This document shows positions 6,689 through 8,807 of a DNA stretch of 8,807 nucleotides, piece after piece. Each line of letters opens with the position of its first letter. Within the stretch, counting starts at the first letter, position 1. The notes beneath the pieces are model-generated. The model saw nothing but the letters and a program-made list of their open reading frames with translations, searched no databases and was not told the origin of the DNA. A program made the position numbers and the translations under genes. The DNA is from an uncultured Holdemanella sp. (GTDB lineage Bacteria; Bacillota_I; Bacilli_A; Erysipelotrichales; Erysipelotrichaceae). The stretch is taken from NCBI RefSeq assembly GCF_934772795.1, contig NZ_CAKVMR010000081.1, forward strand, positions 1 through 8,807, written 5' to 3'.

Positions 6689-7624
6689 TTAAAAAGTTTT
6701 CCAACATTTTTCTTTTAAAAATATATTTATGACACTAATATCTTCACCCTCATAATATTTAACTAACAATTCTTTAAACTTTGGCACTTCCTTTTCTGGG
6801 ATTACAAGTAATCCTTGACCCTGTGCAATTAGATATTGATTTGCGAATATCACAGATGCTCGTTTATTACCATCAATAAATATTTGTGTTTTCATACAAT
6901 ACATGCATAGATCAATAGCTATATCAATAGGTTCTTTTTTTGAATTCACTATATTATCAATAGATTCTTTTACAATACTTTCAATTGGAATAGGCGGAAC
7001 ATAACTACTTTCACCAAATGTGACTGGAACTCCACGAACTCTTCCACCATCCAGATAAAAACCTTCATTTACTAGTTTTGCGATAAGGCTAATCATATAA
7101 TAATTTGAAGTACTCTGAATTACATCTTTATGCAAAATAAATTCCCAAGCATGTTTTAAATCTAAGATTTTCTGCACATCTGAAGCTTTTACACCATTAA
7201 CAATTCCATTATTTAAAATTTCTTCTGTTTGTGGAAAAGTTGTCCCAACACCCTCTAAAACAGCCTGGTCATAAATATTAGATTTCATGTTAGCACGTGC
7301 AAAATCAATATTTTGCAAAACACGGCTTGATAATTCAGAATCTTTATACCCTAGAGATGTTAATTCTTTTTCAATTTGCCTTATTCTTTTTCGTAATACC
7401 CTTGCATCTTTAGCATTTTTTAACAGCAATTGATACAATTCATCGGAATAGGCATCAACATAAGTTGACGTTAATTTTCCTGCAATTCGTTTTCTTACAT
7501 ATATATAACGAGAACCACTTTGTTCTTTTATTTCAGGAGAACCATCATAAGGTAATAAATTCAATCTAGCTTGACAATCCGCTTTATCCTCTAACAATGC
7601 CTGTATTTTAACCAAATCATTCAT
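6689..7624 (-). CDS. Fic-domain protein with glutamine in place of the catalytic histidine
   Basis: Fic proteins usually transfer AMP or another phosphate-containing group to target proteins, through the loop HxFx(D/E)GN(G/K)R. Here the loop reads Q247-I-F-I-D-G-N-K-R255: the anion-binding and metal-binding parts remain, but the catalytic His is Gln. The flap (GRVRGVPVTFGESSYVPP, 194-211) is well preserved. An inhibitory-helix-like stretch is present at 115-138 (SNIYDQAVLEG then PQTEEIL), but the Ser/Thr four residues before Glu124 is Gln. The Arg of the loop that would pair with this Glu is also absent (V258 in its place). Residues 36-58 form a basic Tyr-rich strand pattern (SRYIYVRKR, GKLTSTY), then a charged coiled stretch follows (60-90). 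Start supported by AAGGAG 7 bases upstream. It stands alone, ringed by the fixed-spacing palindromes; no small antitoxin gene is seen. AMPylation is doubtful; a toxin, regulator or phage-defence role is open. Confidence 0.85.
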   Translation of the reverse strand: MNDLVKIQALLEDKADCQARLNLLPYDGSPEIKEQSGSRYIYVRKRIAGKLTSTYVDAYSDELYQLLLKNAKDARVLRKRIRQIEKELTSLGYKDSELSSRVLQNIDFARANMKSNIYDQAVLEGVGTTFPQTEEILNNGIVNGVKASDVQKILDLKHAWEFILHKDVIQSTSNYYMISLIAKLVNEGFYLDGGRVRGVPVTFGESSYVPPIPIESIVKESIDNIVNSKKEPIDIAIDLCMYCMKTQIFIDGNKRASVIFANQYLIAQGQGLLVIPEKEVPKFKELLVKYYEGEDISVINIFLKEKCWKTF

Positions 7625-7635
7625 AATCTCACTCC

Positions 7636-7678
7636 TTAGGGAACATTTTCATTATATATTATAATAAAAGTTCCCTAA
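7636..7678 (-). repeat. fixed-spacing palindrome, copy B, at the Fic gene start
   Basis: TTAGGGAAC (7636-7644), 25 bases, GTTCCCTAA (7670-7678). The left arm directly abuts the AAGGAG ribosome binding site of the Fic gene, and two TATAAT hexamers of the - strand (7651-7656 and 7658-7663) lie in the spacer. One arm is followed by TTTT, the other by ATTTT, which gives the copy a direction: it reads the same way as copies C and D when taken on the - strand. Placement is ideal for autoregulation of the Fic gene. Confidence 0.9.
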
Positions 7679-7691
7679 ATAATAAATACAA
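7651..7691 (-). promoter_or_regulatory. likely promoter region of the Fic gene, inside palindrome B
   Basis: TATAAT occurs twice on the - strand within the palindrome spacer (7651-7656, 7658-7663). A good -35 at 16-18 bases is missing: TTTAGG lies 17 bases from the first -10, and TTGTAT (7686-7691) is 22 bases from the second. The promoter is therefore weak or activator-dependent, and anything bound to the palindrome arms would cover it. Confidence 0.4.
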
Positions 7692-7733
7692 TTAGGGAAC
7701 TTTTCTGCCATATTGTACTGAAAATGTTCCCTA
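7692..7733 (+). repeat. fixed-spacing palindrome, copy C
   Basis: TTAGGGAAC (7692-7700), 25 bases, GTTCCCTA (7726-7733). The arms are extended by TTTTC on the left and GAAAA-T on the right, so they pair further with a single bulged T. It begins 13 bases after copy B and points the opposite way, forming a head-to-head pair upstream of the Fic gene. Confidence 0.88.
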
Positions 7734-7762
7734 TATTTGTGTTCAAGTTATAAATAATCCCC

Positions 7763-7795
7763 AAAAAAAATGAGGATGAGTTCTAAGTCATCCTC
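7763..7795 (-). terminator. rho-independent terminator
   Basis: Read on the - strand: GAGGATGA, 8-base loop, TCATCCTC, one A, then eight T (A-run 7763-7770). A clear intrinsic terminator with no protein gene just upstream on that strand; the flavoprotein gene ends more than 320 bases away. Confidence 0.82.
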
Positions 7796-7865
7796 GTTTC
7801 GGGCTCCTCACCCTGCATTTTAGTTTAAATTGAATATAGCTCCTCGCCATTCGACCGTTGTATCA
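7763..7865 (-). ncRNA. candidate ~100-nt small RNA
   Basis: A terminator without an adjacent gene implies a transcript ending at 7763. A weak promoter fits: TTGTTG (7895-7900), 17 bases, TTAGAT (7872-7877), giving a start near 7865. The putative RNA has two GAGGAGC-like segments. Its terminator loop contains AGAAC, which can pair with AGTTCT at 7877-7882 if the RNA starts further upstream. The 9-mer GATGACTTA occurs both there (7866-7874) and in the terminator (7784-7792). A 20-codon frame (7850-7788) is present but lacks a ribosome binding site. The transcript could also be the 3' tail of read-through from the flavoprotein gene. Function unknown. Confidence 0.4.
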
Positions 7866-7913
7866 TAAGTCATCTAAGAACTTCAACTTTTTCACAACAA
7901 CTACAATTAAAAC

Positions 7914-7955
7914 TTAGGGAACTTTTATGGTCATATTACTTGCAAATGTTCCCTA
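7914..7955 (+). repeat. fixed-spacing palindrome, copy D
   Basis: TTAGGGAAC (7914-7922), 25 bases, GTTCCCTA (7948-7955). Same direction as copy C: left arm followed by TTTT, right arm preceded by AAAT. It lies just upstream of the candidate - strand small RNA promoter and 14 bases from the DnaA-box-like palindrome. Confidence 0.88.
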
Positions 7956-7969
7956 TTTTTTTGTTTTGT

Positions 7970-8008
7970 TGTGTATAAATCATCAATTTCTCGTAATATT
8001 TATACACA
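7970..8008. repeat. 11-bp inverted repeat containing two DnaA-box-like 9-mers
   Basis: TGTGTATAAAT (7970-7980) and ATTTATACACA (7998-8008) are perfect reverse complements, 17 bases apart. The outer nine bases of each arm read TTATACACA in opposite orientations, which fits the DnaA-box pattern TTATNCACA. No T-run follows on either strand, so it is not a terminator. It may be a DnaA-binding site, another protein's operator, or chance in AT-rich DNA. Confidence 0.6.
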
Positions 8009-8120
8009 CAAGAAAAAAAGTACAAATTAGCTTTATTTCAAACTATTTTGGACTATTGTTAATCATTTTATCGGATCAATAGACATCTATCGGAATAATA
8101 CAAAGTCATTTAGCGGAACA

Positions 8121-8663
8121 TTATAAGTTCTTACCAAGCTCATATGCTTTTTTCATGACTTCTTTGTGGTTTATCGCATCATTCGCATCACCAATACCTG
8201 CACCAGCCACAAGCCCTTTTAATTCTGCCTTTTCAAAACAGTCAACCCAACCTTGAAGTCCATTATAAGCTTTCTCAAATGCACTTTCCTCATCTTCGGC
8301 TGCAGTTGCGATCATGTAGATATCTCTAAATACATATTCACTATTATAGAGTGGATTTAAACGGTCTAGTAATGTTTTCATTTGACCACACATTTCATAG
8401 TAGTAGATTGGCGTTGCGTATACAATGACTTCTGCATCCCTTACCTTTTCCATAATGTCTGCCACATCATCTTTTAATACACAACAACCTCTCTTCATAC
8501 ATGACAAACAACCAATACAATACTGAATCGACTTTCCTTTTAGTGAAACATATTCCACATCATGCCCTGCTTCTATGGCCCCTCTTTGACATTCTCTTGC
8601 GAGAATATCTGAATTACTATTTGTTCTTAAACTTGTTGATACAATTAATACTTTCATTGACAT
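8121..8663 (-). CDS. flavodoxin-fold NAD(P)H-dependent oxidoreductase, iron-sulfur-flavoprotein-like
   Basis: Soluble FMN protein of the NADPH-dependent FMN reductase / iron-sulfur flavoprotein group, which passes electrons to quinones, oxidants or other acceptors. The N-terminal strand and phosphate loop read VLIVSTSLRTNSNS (5-18), and the second flavin-side segment is ATPIYYYEMCGQMKTLLDR (83-101). A cysteine cluster C49-x2-C52-x2-C55-x4-C60, with C61 next to it, matches the compact CX2CX2CX4-7C motif that holds a 4Fe-4S cluster in iron-sulfur flavoproteins. KDD (64-66) after it is typical. Length 180 is normal for the family. The first Met is chosen because GGAGG lies 5 bases upstream; Met3 is a possible alternative. 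It is preceded by a MerR-type promoter, so expression is probably induced by a small molecule, metal or oxidant. Physiological substrate unknown. Confidence 0.87.
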   Translation of the reverse strand: MSMKVLIVSTSLRTNSNSDILARECQRGAIEAGHDVEYVSLKGKSIQYCIGCLSCMKRGCCVLKDDVADIMEKVRDAEVIVYATPIYYYEMCGQMKTLLDRLNPLYNSEYVFRDIYMIATAAEDEESAFEKAYNGLQGWVDCFEKAELKGLVAGAGIGDANDAINHKEVMKKAYELGKNL

Positions 8664-8680
8664 AATTACCTCCTTAAATT

Positions 8681-8711
8681 AGTATAATACCTAAAGCTGA
8701 CTTTAGGTCAA
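8681..8711 (-). promoter_or_regulatory. MerR-family-type promoter and operator of the flavoprotein gene
   Basis: On the - strand, TTGACC (-35, 8706-8711) and TATACT (-10, 8681-8686) are separated by 19 bases. The spacer holds a perfect dyad ACCTAAAG-4-CTTTAGGT (8689-8708) that overlaps the -35. MerR-family activators work on exactly such over-long spacers by twisting the DNA between the two boxes. The regulator itself is not in the window. Confidence 0.8.
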
Positions 8712-8756
8712 GAAAGGAATCTCTATGTATCCTTAACTTTGCAGAGTTTGTATAAC

Positions 8757-8801
8757 TAAAAAATAAAAGAAGCATTAGTAGCTAAATTCACCAATGCTTC
8801 T
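8757..8801 (-). terminator. rho-independent terminator of a gene beyond the right edge
   Basis: On the - strand AGAAGCATT and AATGCTTCT form a 9-bp stem (8793-8801 with 8768-8776, 16-base loop), followed by TTTTATTTTTTAG. It would end a - strand gene lying right of the window, separating it from the flavoprotein gene. Confidence 0.75.
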
Positions 8802-8807
8802 GTCAAT

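Larger units (their letters stand above)
7625..8120. other. 496-base gene-free stretch with dense regulatory-looking structure
   Basis: No convincing protein gene. It holds three copies of the fixed-spacing palindrome, a - strand terminator with a candidate small RNA upstream, and a palindrome of two DnaA-box-like 9-mers. Between 8069 and 8117 three loosely similar 7-mers occur (TATCGGA at 8069 and 8088, TAGCGGA at 8111). No clear terminator was found for the flavoprotein gene ending at 8121. The amount of non-coding DNA is high compared with the tightly packed operon next door. Confidence 0.6.

Noticed and set aside
7788..7850. 20-residue basic peptide gene on the - strand
   Set aside because: No credible ribosome binding site before the ATG, and its end runs into the terminator stem; better explained as part of a non-coding RNA.
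6615..7955. CRISPR array reading of the repeated TTAGGGAAC/GTTCCCTAA sequences
   Set aside because: The copies are separate palindromes at irregular distances, with a gene between two of them, not direct repeats with regular spacers; no cas genes are present.
8069..8117. Three TATCGGA/TAGCGGA 7-mers as iterons
   Set aside because: Spacing differs (19 and 23 bases), the third copy is altered and flanking bases do not align well; probably chance.

Overview
The window looks like a piece of chromosome from a low-GC member of the Bacillota. The AT-rich intergenic DNA, strong AGGAG-type ribosome binding sites, rho-independent terminators and the flavour of the proteins (a PepX-type peptidase and a zinc-finger-less TnpB) suggest an Erysipelotrichia/Erysipelotrichaceae-like gut bacterium. 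The taxon is an inference from protein resemblance remembered, not from a search. There are six convincing protein genes: one on the + strand and five on the - strand.

Layout, left to right. (1) 1-2064, + strand: an intact TnpB-type RNA-guided nuclease gene (82-1614) with no TnpA in view. It is followed by about 270 bases of non-coding DNA rich in hairpins, the expected place for its guide (omega/re) RNA. After that come an 11-bp-stem hairpin (1875-1920) and a possible separate small RNA with its own promoter and a clear terminator (about 1934-2064). (2) 6551-2072, - strand: a three-gene operon read from a good sigma-A-type promoter. Two different MFS transporters overlap by 17 bases, a short PepX/CocE-type serine hydrolase follows after one base, and a terminator closes the operon. 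The likely theme is uptake or exchange of small peptides or peptide-like compounds and their hydrolysis. (3) 6615-8008: a Fic-domain gene (6689-7624, -) surrounded by four copies of an imperfect palindrome with exactly 25 bases between arms, TTAGGGAAC-N25-GTTCCCTA(A). One copy lies past the gene's 3' end and three lie upstream, the nearest touching its ribosome binding site and holding its likely -10 box. The same upstream space holds a candidate ~100-nt - strand RNA with a terminator and a palindrome made of two DnaA-box-like 9-mers. (4) 8121-8711, - strand: a small iron-sulfur-flavoprotein-like gene behind a promoter with the exact geometry of a MerR-family-activated promoter (19-bp spacer filled by a dyad). 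The terminator of a further - strand gene sits at the right edge.

The most unusual part is region 3. The Fic protein keeps most of the Fic loop (F-I-D-G-N-K-R) but has glutamine where the catalytic histidine belongs. It sits inside a private-looking set of fixed-spacing palindromes. Whether these are operators, structured RNA/DNA hairpins or a small repeat family spread through the genome cannot be decided from this window. The TnpB locus is the other candidate for an RNA-guided system: its three RuvC acidic residues are present but the zinc finger is not.
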